A stretch of DNA of 36,745 nt from Acidobacteriota bacterium (GTDB lineage Bacteria > Acidobacteriota > Blastocatellia > RBC074): the NCBI GenBank assembly GCA_022614735.1, contig JAKEHZ010000188.1:1-36745 (forward strand), given 5' to 3'. Both the position numbers and the translations under genes were made by a program. Of the stretch, positions 8,681 through 15,342 are shown piece by piece. How positions within the stretch are numbered: the first letter of the stretch is position 1; each line of letters begins with the position of its first letter. The notes under the pieces were generated by a model, which had not been told where the DNA came from, searched no databases, and worked only from the letters and a program-made list of their open reading frames with translations.

Positions 8681-9274
8681 ATGAACGCCAAATCATTAAA
8701 AGCAGTTATCACTCTGATCCTTTTGCTGGGCGCCACGACTGTCGCGAGCGCACAAGTTCCAAATGTAACGCCCAAGGCCGTAGCTTTCACCACCGCGCCT
8801 AAATTGACTCTCGCCAAGTTGAAGAGCGGTGAACAGTTCATTTACGACGTGCGCGGTAAAGTCACCTTCACTGTTACCGCAGCGAATAGTGATGATACGG
8901 TCGCCGGCACGCTCAAATACACCATCCCGGATGACGCGCGTCAGAAAATAGCGTCCATATCGAGCAAGTCGCTGAATTCCATTCCGACGAGCATTACAGA
9001 AAAGGACGTTATCGCGGGTTTCCAGAAGGGCACTCTTGCTCCTGTCATCCACCTCGAGGTCTCTCCGTTTGAGGTCGATGTCGCCGGTGTGAAGATGGTA
9101 TTCAATCGAATCGTCATCGACATCAATGGACGCGAAAGTACCACTACCAAATACACTAATGATGAGATGGAAGCGCTCTTTACAGTCTGGGCCAAACAGA
9201 TCAATAACAATCGCCAGCGTCGCGGCGTCATTGCTCGAATGAACAAGGTCATCAACGGCGAAGCGGAACAATAA
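8681..9274 (+). CDS. Secreted protein of unknown family (paralogue 2)
   Basis: Exported protein of 197 residues with a clear signal peptide (MNAKSLKAVITLILLLGATT, cleavage likely after VASA). An AGGAGGT lies 14 bases before the ATG, a slightly long spacing. It is a tandem paralogue of the preceding gene: FTTAPKLTLAKLKSGE, TFTVTAANSDDTVAGTL, IPDDARQKIA, EKDVIAGFQKGTLAPVIHL, FNRIVIDIN and WAKQINNNRQRRGVIARMN all match. It differs mainly by a slightly longer insert near GRESTTTKYTND. The VPDDARQK/IPDDARQK and GFQKGT/KFQKGT stretches are the most conserved and could be functional. No function can be assigned. A large TTTTCAG-armed palindrome follows about 160 bp after the stop. Confidence 0.82.
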   Translation: MNAKSLKAVITLILLLGATTVASAQVPNVTPKAVAFTTAPKLTLAKLKSGEQFIYDVRGKVTFTVTAANSDDTVAGTLKYTIPDDARQKIASISSKSLNSIPTSITEKDVIAGFQKGTLAPVIHLEVSPFEVDVAGVKMVFNRIVIDINGRESTTTKYTNDEMEALFTVWAKQINNNRQRRGVIARMNKVINGEAEQ

Positions 9275-9436
9275 TGGCTGTCTTCGGCGAGTTCGAGCTT
9301 CATCTTCAAACTCGCAGAAGATCACGAATGAATTTTTCGGTTTGTGGGAGAAGTGAACCTCTGTGGCCGATGGAGTGTGGAGGGGCACCGGACTCCGCCG
9401 CCAAAAGGGTTCATCTCTCCCACAAAAGTGAGTCTA

Positions 9437-9553
9437 CGAAACAGGGGAAATAGAGTTTTCAGTTTTCAGTTTTCAGTTTTCAGCGATATTTCGTCCCAGC
9501 TGAAAACTGAAAACTGAAAACTGAAAACTGAAAACTCTATTTCCCCTGTTTCG
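9437..9553. repeat. Inverted repeat with TTTTCAG heptad arms
   Basis: The outer arms CGAAACAGGGGAAATAGAG are perfectly paired. The inner arms are four TTTTCAG copies on the left and five CTGAAAA copies on the right, around a loop of about 20 bp (CGATATTTCGTCCCAG). The right flank GTTTTCTCTCTTTG resembles the end of the AAACGGAAC family. It lies between two plus-strand genes. Confidence 0.95.
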
Positions 9554-9745
9554 TTTTCTCTCTTTGTCCTGGTGTTGCGCCCTTCGCGTTGTGTGCTAGA
9601 ATGTCAATGACTCGTCCCCGAGCCAACCATCAACCTGCTGCGAGTTTTTGACACTCGAGAGTGTATTGTTGTTACAAATCGGAGCACGAACTGTTCCAAG
9701 TCGTAGATTAACCCGCGTGCGGCGGGATGTTTGAAGGGGGTAGCG

Positions 9746-10828
9746 ATGATCAGGAACATATTCTCTCGTCCGCCAACAATCACGGTTGTTATACTGTTTT
9801 TGTGCTTCGTCGCGGCTCATGCACAACAAGACAGGAAACAAAGCCCGCAACAAGGTTCAACAAGTGGGCAATCCTCTGACCAGAAACAGGGAGCGAAACC
9901 GGCGCCCGCCAACCCGCAGCAAGGTTCTCAATCACCCACTCAACAGATCCAGCGACAAATAGGCGATAGAGAAGGACAGGATAAGTCCATCATTATCGAT
10001 ACGGAGCTGGTCTCACTGACGGTGACAGTCACCGATCCCTATAATCGCCTGGTGACGGGTCTCGATAAACAGCACTTCGAGGTTTACGAGGACAAAGTTA
10101 AGCAGGTCATTACATTCTTCAACGATGAGGATGTGCCGGTCAGCATGGGCATCATCTTTGACGTCTCGGGGAGTATGAAAGGCAAGGTTGACCGCGCGCG
10201 AGATGCACTTAAGGCTTTCATCCAGACCAGCCATAATGATGACGATTTCTTCCTTGTCGGTTTCAATCAGCGCGCAAGTCTGCTCTCAGAGTTCTCCGAT
10301 GGCGAGACGCTGACAAATAAGCTCACCCTGGTTGATCCACGCGGACAGACTGCGCTTTACGACGCCGCCTATCTGGGGATTGAGAAGGTCAAGCAGGGCC
10401 GTCACACCAAACGCTCAATCTTGTTGATTTCTGATGGCCAGGACAACACCTCGCGTTATACGTACGGTGAGCTTCGCAAGCTGCTTAAAGAAGCCGGCGT
10501 CCAAATCTATTGCATCGGGATAGTTGAAATGGGCGGAGGAGCAGGCGGGACTCTTGATCTGCAGGGCCAATCAATCCTCGAAGAGATCGCGCAAGTAACC
10601 GGTGGAAAGGCTTTCTTCCCACGATCAGCCGCTGAATTGGAAGATGCCACAACACGTATTGCCCTCGAACTGCGCCACCAATACAGTATCGGTTACACAC
10701 CGACTAACCTGAAACGAGACGGTCAATGGCACAAGATCAAAGTCCAGGTCAAAGCCCCACGTGGGTTACCAAATTTGAAGGTGCAACATAAAGAGGGCTA
10801 CTACGCAACAACCCCGAGAAAGAAGTAA
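9746..10828 (+). CDS. Secreted VWFA-related acidobacterial protein
   Basis: Exported von Willebrand factor A-domain protein of about 360 residues, of the type strongly expanded in Acidobacteria. A signal peptide (ITVVILFLCFVAAHA) is followed by a low-complexity Q/S/P/G linker (about residues 28-75). Next comes a small beta domain with the family pattern LVSLTVTVTDPYNRLVTGL...FEVYEDKVKQVITFF, then the VWA fold with a complete MIDAS start FDVSGSM (D139, S141, S143) and SILLISDGQDNTSRY. It ends with the typical HKEGYYATTP. The ATG at 9746 with a GGGGG upstream is preferred over the in-frame TTG at 9731. Function is presumably metal-dependent protein binding outside the cytoplasm; the partner is unknown. 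It converges on the STAS gene. Confidence 0.93.
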   Translation: MIRNIFSRPPTITVVILFLCFVAAHAQQDRKQSPQQGSTSGQSSDQKQGAKPAPANPQQGSQSPTQQIQRQIGDREGQDKSIIIDTELVSLTVTVTDPYNRLVTGLDKQHFEVYEDKVKQVITFFNDEDVPVSMGIIFDVSGSMKGKVDRARDALKAFIQTSHNDDDFFLVGFNQRASLLSEFSDGETLTNKLTLVDPRGQTALYDAAYLGIEKVKQGRHTKRSILLISDGQDNTSRYTYGELRKLLKEAGVQIYCIGIVEMGGGAGGTLDLQGQSILEEIAQVTGGKAFFPRSAAELEDATTRIALELRHQYSIGYTPTNLKRDGQWHKIKVQVKAPRGLPNLKVQHKEGYYATTPRKK

Positions 10829-10860
10829 CCCGAGAAAGAAGTAAAATAATAAATGAAAAT

Positions 10861-10930
10861 GCTCTCCCGTCCCTCCGTCTCCCAGTCTCCCAATCCCCCA
10901 CTCTCCCGCTCACTCTTCCCCGCTCTCCTC
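10861..10930. repeat. C/T-rich degenerate tandem array at a convergent gene junction
   Basis: Between the VWA gene and the STAS gene there is a run of CTCCC-type words (CTCTCCCG, TCTCCCAG, TCTCCCAA, TCTCCCGC). It overlaps the stop codon of the STAS gene. It looks like a single, decayed arm of the GCGGGAGA family seen at 23.9-24.1 kb; no opposite arm is present. Confidence 0.55.
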
Positions 10931-11323
10931 TCCGCCAGCGTCTTCTTCTGATTTCTTCTTCCTCCCTCTGGATTTCTTCTCTTTGCCGAAGCTCGCGAGA
11001 GCCTCTTCTTCTGTTTCAAAACTTTCAATCAGATCGAGCAGTTGAGTAATCTTCAAGGCTCCATAAACGCGGTTGGTGACACCAACGAGTTTGAACGTCC
11101 CCCCCGCCTCGCGGACTTTATTGAAAGCGCGCACGATTTCGCCTATCCCCATACTGTCGATGATCGGCACCTCGGTCAGATTAAGTAGAATCTTAGCCGA
11201 GCCTGCCGTAAGCACCTTGTCGACAAGCATCTGCAATTGAAAACCGCCCTGCCCTTTAATGAACTTACCTTTCATATCGAGCGAAGCGATGGTCCCGGCG
11301 TAATGAATTCCGATTGTGATCAT
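10910..11323 (-). CDS. STAS-domain anti-anti-sigma factor
   Basis: Cytoplasmic regulator of the SpoIIAA/RsbV type, which binds an anti-sigma kinase and releases a sigma factor depending on serine phosphorylation. The STAS fold spans about residues 1-108. The likely phosphorylated serine is S57 in VPIIDSMGIGEIV, and the following segment GGTFKLVGVTNRVYGALKIT has the usual helix-strand pattern. Beyond residue 110 there is a charged tail (lysine-rich, then acidic GGEESGEE) not part of the domain, partly encoded by C/T-rich repeat DNA at the 3' end. No kinase or sigma factor gene is adjacent, so partners lie elsewhere. The ATG start is at the beginning of the domain. It converges with the VWA gene. 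Confidence 0.92.
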   Translation of the reverse strand: MITIGIHYAGTIASLDMKGKFIKGQGGFQLQMLVDKVLTAGSAKILLNLTEVPIIDSMGIGEIVRAFNKVREAGGTFKLVGVTNRVYGALKITQLLDLIESFETEEEALASFGKEKKSRGRKKKSEEDAGGEESGEE

Positions 11324-11364
11324 ATATTGGGATCAAAAGATTATAGATTGTGAGTTGCGGACAC

Positions 11365-11500
11365 TGATTACGGACTACTGATTGCGGATTGCGGATTGTG
11401 GATTGTGGATTGCGGATTGCGGATTGAATGCAGAAATCTTCTCTTCAATCCGCAATCCACAATCCGCAATCCGTAGTCCGCAATCAGTAGTCCGTAATCA
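11365..11500. repeat. Inverted repeat with ATTGCGG heptad arms
   Basis: Left arm: TGATTACGGACTACTG followed by seven heptads (ATTGCGG with ATTGTGG variants). A loop of about 16 bp (TGCAGAAATCTTCTC) follows. Right arm: complementary CCGCAAT/CCACAAT words, then CAGTAGTCCGTAATCA. The arms have diverged slightly in word order. It lies upstream of the minus-strand STAS gene, so it is not a terminator for that gene. Confidence 0.95.
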
Positions 11501-11803
11501 TCCATCATTCCTGGTCGAACCTGCATTCTACCCGACAAAGTGTTAAGTTGCGAACAGCATTTTGACTTAGTTGAAGCCGCTTCGAAAAACCTTTATTCAG
11601 TTGCACCATTCTCGATTCAAAGTTTCAATCGGTTTGAACTTTTATTAGCCCCTTGGAGCCATTTGGCGCATTACTGGCACACAGAGATGTGATGGGTTCG
11701 GCTCGTCTAACGGCGGATACGTCTTCACGCGAAACCTGAAACTCGAAAAAGCGCTCCTGCTCTACGGGACCGGTGCAATGGGCAGGCGGGCAGAGTTTGG
11801 TTA
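11501..11803. other. Non-coding left edge of the putative island
   Basis: About 300 bp without a supportable gene. It contains the left copy of a 17-bp direct repeat (11531-11547). It also contains a stretch (11661-11683, ATTTGGCGCATTACTGGCAC...) resembling sequence at 14986-15007, next to the integrase stub. Confidence 0.5.
11531..11547 (+). repeat. Left copy of a 17-bp direct repeat bracketing the island
   Basis: CCCGACAAAGTGTTAAG; the copy at 15085-15101 differs at one base (C for T at position 13). The interval between the two copies (3.55 kb) holds truncated and compositionally different genes plus an integrase fragment. It is therefore a candidate attachment-site remnant, though a shared promoter-like element is possible. 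Confidence 0.5.
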
Positions 11804-12259
11804 ATGGTTATCACGATTACAGAAGACGAATATGGTGATTACATCGTCCAGGTAACTGGCGGCGATTCGAGGGAATTTTTCGCAGCGATTGAGCAGCTCA
11901 AATTGCGCATCCCGCGACACATGCGCCGGTATGATCCGGACGCGAAAGAATGGTGCATCACATCCAGGTTAGCGCTTGAGCGGTGGTTGGACTATGCGCG
12001 CGCCCTGGGCGCTGATGTCGATTGGGAGAGTGAGCGCAGACGGCAGCAGCCCCCTCCACCGCCGCCGCCGCCGCCGCCTCGTTCGCCGCGAGACAATGCA
12101 TTTACCACAATGTATCTACTTCCCAATGCGCCGCCCGAAGTCATCAAGGCGAGTTACAAGGCGCTCGCGCTCCTGCATCACCCCGATCGCGGCGGCGATC
12201 TCGAGAATAGGACAAGGGCAAATTCAACCACGGGCTTTAAATTGCAAAGTCCTTTGTGA
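11804..12259 (+). pseudogene. DnaJ-domain protein, truncated in the J domain
   Basis: A 151-residue frame. Residues 1-75 form a domain whose wording (RHMRRYDPDAKEWCI...ALERWLDYARALG) recalls small modules that read a computed position, but I cannot name it. A proline run (ten prolines, about residues 84-93) links to a J domain beginning YLLPNAPPEVIKASYKALAL and carrying the Hsp70-contact motif HPD (LHHPDRGGD). The J domain normally continues with a fourth helix (typically ...INAAYD.L); here it stops matching straight after GGDLE and ends in unrelated residues (NRTRANSTTGFKLQSPL). The gene is therefore probably broken at about 12215, consistent with decay inside an acquired segment. If expressed it would lack the end of helix III and helix IV. 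The ATG start has no strong ribosome-binding site. Confidence 0.75.
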
Positions 12260-12808
12260 CGAAAGCCACTTCCTACGGCAATGGCGCTTGAAGATAGGCC
12301 GCTTCCCTGCCCTGCGGAGCAAAACCCCCACCCGGCCAGCAGAACTACCACACGCGGCGACGACACACTGCACGCCAGATTCAGGCAGGCAGGCAGCGCG
12401 GCCAGGTCCTCGCCGCCGGCAGCGACAGCACACAATCACGCTGCGGATTAGTTGAAGCATTGGACTAGCGAACACGACGACAGTGAAGGTTGACTTTCAC
12501 TTCTTCAAGGGCCTGCTCTAGTGAGTCTTGCCTGTCGGTTCGTCGTGCAGCGACGACTCGCGAGCGAGCATCAGCGACAAACTTCTTGTCTTCACAAAGG
12601 AACCAAAAGTGCCACGGACATCTTCGTAACTGATGATTATGAGCCTATTAGCCGATTTTGCTCTTTCCAATTTTTGACTCCTCAGAGGCTCTGAATTTTG
12701 GGAGGTGATAAATCGATTTAAACGGCTCATAGAATTGCAATTCTGCAAAACGATGTGGGACTTTTAGTTCCCTTGTTGGGTTTTACCCACAGCTCCTTTC
12801 GAGATAAC
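12260..12808. other. Non-coding, probably decayed sequence
   Basis: About 550 bp after the DnaJ break. It includes a GC-rich part with a short CAGG/CAGGCAGG run near 12382-12395 and an AT-richer part near 12640-12780. Frames on either strand are short and match nothing I recognise. Confidence 0.5.
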
Positions 12809-13840
12809 TTAGCCACCAAGCACAGCAATGATCTCAATGGCTGCATTAACTAATGGTAGACCTTCTGCTTCTGGGAGTTTTCCTGTACTCATGAAAGTTT
12901 CTACCTCATGGATGAAGATCTGAAGTTTTTCGATCGCTTGGTCGGGGCGGCCCTTATCCAGTTTGTCGATCGCCACCTCCAGTTTGGCGATTAAGGCGTT
13001 ACCATTGCCTTGATTCAGGACGCCTGCCGCAACAAGTGCTTTCACTTTCTCGATGAGGTTCCGGATCGCCTGCTGTGGTATCAGCGGGGACGAATTCAGG
13101 AAGCGGTCCGGGGTCAGGGCCTCGTTGGAGACCCGCATTTCGTCCACGAGCCCTACGAAGGGCTGGTTATGCCGGCCGGCCAGCGACCAGCCGTCGAGGT
13201 TGGGCAGGTCGGGATTCACGTCAGTCACAGTCGACTGCAGGACGCCGTTCACGTAGATGCGGTACGTGTCGCCCTGCCGGGTGATGGCGACGTGCCCCCA
13301 CTGGCCTTGAGGTAACGGGACGCCGTTCTGCGGAGTGCCGTCGCCCGGCGGCGACAGCGCGTGCAGTTCGTTGGAGGGCGATCTGTACTCGAGCCCAAAC
13401 GTGAAGTCGAAGTTCGCATGAAGCTGGAACCGGTTCTCGTCGGCGGCGGTGTCCGGGCGACCCCAGAGGATCGCCCCGTGGTGAATGTAGTTCCACTTCA
13501 GCCAGAACTCGAGGGTGACGTCCCCCGGCTGGTTAAAGGGGAAAGCGGAGGCGAAGGCGACACGGTCCTGGAAGCTCGTCGTCAGCTCCAGGCTGAGGGT
13601 GTTGGGCGCGCCCGTCTGGGGAATCACGGCTACGGGCACGTCGGCGCTGTACATGGGAATCCCGAAGGGTGAGCCGTCGTTGGTTCCGGCCGAGTCGTGC
13701 ACGGGGCCGCTGGCCACCTGATTCGGCGCGCCCTCCTCGAATCGCCAGTAGGCAACCGTGCTTCCCTGCGCGGAGGCCGCGAGGCCGGGAATTGGGAGGG
13801 ATGTGTTGATGATGGTGTTTGGGTGTTCGCTAATCATCAA
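12809..13840 (-). CDS. LamG/concanavalin-like domain protein with C-terminal FIMAH-type helical domain
   Basis: Probable surface or secreted binding protein of 343 residues. Residues about 28-245 read as a LamG/concanavalin A-like jelly roll: VAYWRFEEGAPN, VTLEFWLKWNYIHHGAILWG, GQWGHVAITRQGDTYRIYVN, LDGWSLAGRHNQPFVGLVDE, MRVSNEALTP. Residues about 258-340 form an all-helical module with the FIMAH pattern (VKALVAAGVLNQGNGNALIA, AIDKLDKGRPDQAIEKLQIF, LVNAAIEIIA), usually at the end of secreted proteins. Only the tail of a signal peptide is visible (IPGLAASAQG); the hydrophobic core is missing, so the 5' end may be deleted or frameshifted. The region is visibly richer in G+C than its neighbours, supporting transfer. 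It faces the ankyrin gene divergently. Confidence 0.82.
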   Translation of the reverse strand: MMISEHPNTIINTSLPIPGLAASAQGSTVAYWRFEEGAPNQVASGPVHDSAGTNDGSPFGIPMYSADVPVAVIPQTGAPNTLSLELTTSFQDRVAFASAFPFNQPGDVTLEFWLKWNYIHHGAILWGRPDTAADENRFQLHANFDFTFGLEYRSPSNELHALSPPGDGTPQNGVPLPQGQWGHVAITRQGDTYRIYVNGVLQSTVTDVNPDLPNLDGWSLAGRHNQPFVGLVDEMRVSNEALTPDRFLNSSPLIPQQAIRNLIEKVKALVAAGVLNQGNGNALIAKLEVAIDKLDKGRPDQAIEKLQIFIHEVETFMSTGKLPEAEGLPLVNAAIEIIAVLGG

Positions 13841-14089
13841 GGCTCAGGATGTTGTTCTGACCCAACGCACATTCCTTGTCGCATGGTGCGAAGTCGGATT
13901 TGGTGAAGGGATAAAGAAAGCCTACGGAGCAGGCACGGACGACACACGCCCAGGCAAAGTACGATTTTTGCAAATATACAGCAGGCGCGGTGAGAATCGA
14001 GACGGCACAGCAGATAACTACCATGTTAAGCGCTGGAGTCCTAGATAACTCATCTAGACCATTAGTACCGCTTTGAGAGAAGAACGTCA

Positions 14090-14857
14090 ATGAAATGTGC
14101 AATTCTGTTTCTCACAATCATTTGGGTATCCATAGCTCTTTTGTCTAGTGCCGAAGCTCAGCAGCAGGAGAGCCAGCAACACCCTAAGCCAGCCATTAGC
14201 GACCCTATTTCAGGTGTATGGGATATGGTTGTGCAAGGTATGAGCCTTACCTACAAACTAAAGCTCAAGCTCGAAGGTGATAAGGTCTCTGGTTCTATCA
14301 ATTCCGTTGGCCCTGGGGGTCTTGGCGGTTCTGCGCCAATCAGTAAAGGTGGCTTCATGGGCGACATAATCAGTCTTACATTCACCGGAAGCTCGACATT
14401 GTTTACTGGAACGGTCAAGGACGGAAAGATTGTAGGTGAATACCACAGTGAACATTCGCGTGGAAAATGGGAAGCACAAAAAACGGGTCAACCGCAGGAG
14501 GACGAAAAGCAAGCTATTACTGGTCAAACCGAGCAAAAATCAGAGCTCGATAGGGAAGATCAAGACAAGCTCACGCAGTTGATGCGTGCTGCCGCGAGAG
14601 GCCAATTTGAAACCGTTAAAGGGCTCCTTGCAAAGGGTGCTAACCCAAATATCAAGAGTTCCGAGCAATGGCTGACCGCATTGATGTTTGCATCCTACTT
14701 CGGCAATCTAGAAATCGTGAAAGCCCTGCTGGAAAAGGGTGCGAAGGTGGACGCGAAGGACGAGGGAGGAAACGGCCCCATCGACTGGGCGGCCGTCGGT
14801 GGAAACAAAGAGGATGAGCTGAAATGGATAGTAGTGGACAATGCTGGGACTGTTTGA
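14090..14857 (+). CDS. Secreted ankyrin-repeat protein
   Basis: Exported protein of 255 residues. Its signal peptide (MKCAILFLTIIWVSIALLSS, cleavage after AEA) is followed by a beta-rich domain at about residues 38-130 (GVWDMVVQGMSLTYKLKLKL, GDIISLTFTGSSTLFTGTV, GKIVGEYHSEHSRGKWEA), resembling modules that measure solute effects in other acidobacterial proteins. A polar linker leads to about two and a half ankyrin repeats (LMRAAARGQFETVKGLLAKG, ALMFASYFGNLEIVKALLEK, GNGPIDWAAVGGNKED). The end ELKWIVVDNAGTV breaks the repeat pattern, so the gene may be clipped at its 3' end. The reading frame continues past the TGA directly into the integrase stub. Ankyrin repeats indicate protein-protein binding; the partner is unknown. 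Confidence 0.82.
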   Translation: MKCAILFLTIIWVSIALLSSAEAQQQESQQHPKPAISDPISGVWDMVVQGMSLTYKLKLKLEGDKVSGSINSVGPGGLGGSAPISKGGFMGDIISLTFTGSSTLFTGTVKDGKIVGEYHSEHSRGKWEAQKTGQPQEDEKQAITGQTEQKSELDREDQDKLTQLMRAAARGQFETVKGLLAKGANPNIKSSEQWLTALMFASYFGNLEIVKALLEKGAKVDAKDEGGNGPIDWAAVGGNKEDELKWIVVDNAGTV

Positions 14858-14869
14858 GGTGATTGGATA

Positions 14870-14986
14870 GTGGACGAAGAAGTACGCAATGAAAAGAAAT
14901 CGAAGAAATCCCGCCGGTCCGGCCAGGTGATCAATCGCGGCGAAAACAAATGGTTGATCCGCATCTATATCGGTCTCATTGGATGA
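14870..14986 (+). pseudogene. N-terminal stub of a tyrosine recombinase/integrase
   Basis: A 38-codon open stretch beginning with GTG and ending in TGA reads VDEEVRNEKKSKKSRRSGQV, then INRGENKWLIRIYIGL. The SGQVI-N-RG-x3-WLIRI-x-IGL pattern is the usual opening of the N-terminal arm/SAM-like domain of phage-type integrases (a basic tail followed by a beta-strand reading WLVRI). The rest of the integrase (core-binding and catalytic domains) is absent: the frame stops where D/N-G-K-R would follow. It lies 12 bp after the ankyrin stop, in the same frame. I regard it as the remnant of the gene that mobilised the segment. Confidence 0.6.
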
Positions 14987-15084
14987 TTTGCACACTATTG
15001 GCACACAAAAACGAGAGGCGAGTAATTGAGCGACGAGATAATTCATTGATTCTCAAGATTCTGCGTAGACAGATGGCCGAATAT

Positions 15085-15101
15085 CCCGACAAAGTGCTAA
15101 G
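15085..15101 (+). repeat. Right copy of the 17-bp direct repeat
   Basis: CCCGACAAAGTGCTAAG, 16 of 17 bases identical to 11531-11547 and in the same orientation. It lies 33 bp upstream of the O-methyltransferase pseudogene start and about 100 bp after the integrase stub. Confidence 0.5.
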
Positions 15102-15133
15102 ATCACAGTCCGAAAGAACACTGAAAAAAATCA

Positions 15134-15342
15134 ATGAAAAATCATCTGGATACAATCATTCATCTCGAGCAGGCGCTCTACCTCGAAACTCTCCTGCCCG
15201 TGCGCGATCAACTCTTCGCAGAGATGGAGGATTATTCGGAAAAGCACTGATCGAATTTAATCGCCGCTTTACCACGCAGCCTGAACTGCGTGGTTTGATA
15301 TTGCCATTCGGAGATGGCCTCGCCTATGGAGTCAAACTTTAA
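15134..15342 (+). pseudogene. O-methyltransferase remnant with a large internal deletion
   Basis: The first 38 codons (frame from ATG 15134) read MKNHLDTIIHLEQALYLETL then LPVRDQLFAEMEDYSEKH, matching the N-terminal YL-x-LLP-xRD-xx-xEME-xY stretch of class I SAM-dependent O-methyltransferases of the caffeoyl-CoA type. The frame then stops, but another frame in the same DNA continues KALIEFNRRFTTQPELRGLI then LPFGDGLAYGVKL, the C-terminal strand pair of the same family (LP-GDGL). Between them about 130-150 residues, including the SAM-binding GxGxG and catalytic aspartate, are missing. The junction lies at about 15235-15250. It overlaps the start of the following PLP-enzyme gene, suggesting that the two were once translationally coupled. 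Confidence 0.7.

Noticed and set aside
8696..9388. 230-codon frame antisense to the second secreted paralogue
   Set aside because: The sense gene has a signal peptide, ribosome-binding site and a paralogue; the antisense frame has no motif and is a shadow.
12518..12748. 76-codon minus-strand frame in the gap after the DnaJ fragment
   Set aside because: No recognisable domain and no ribosome-binding site; might be a relic but cannot be supported.
13010..13315. Several frames of 60-100 codons antisense to the LamG gene
   Set aside because: High GC lengthens chance open frames on the opposite strand; the LamG and FIMAH patterns identify the real strand.
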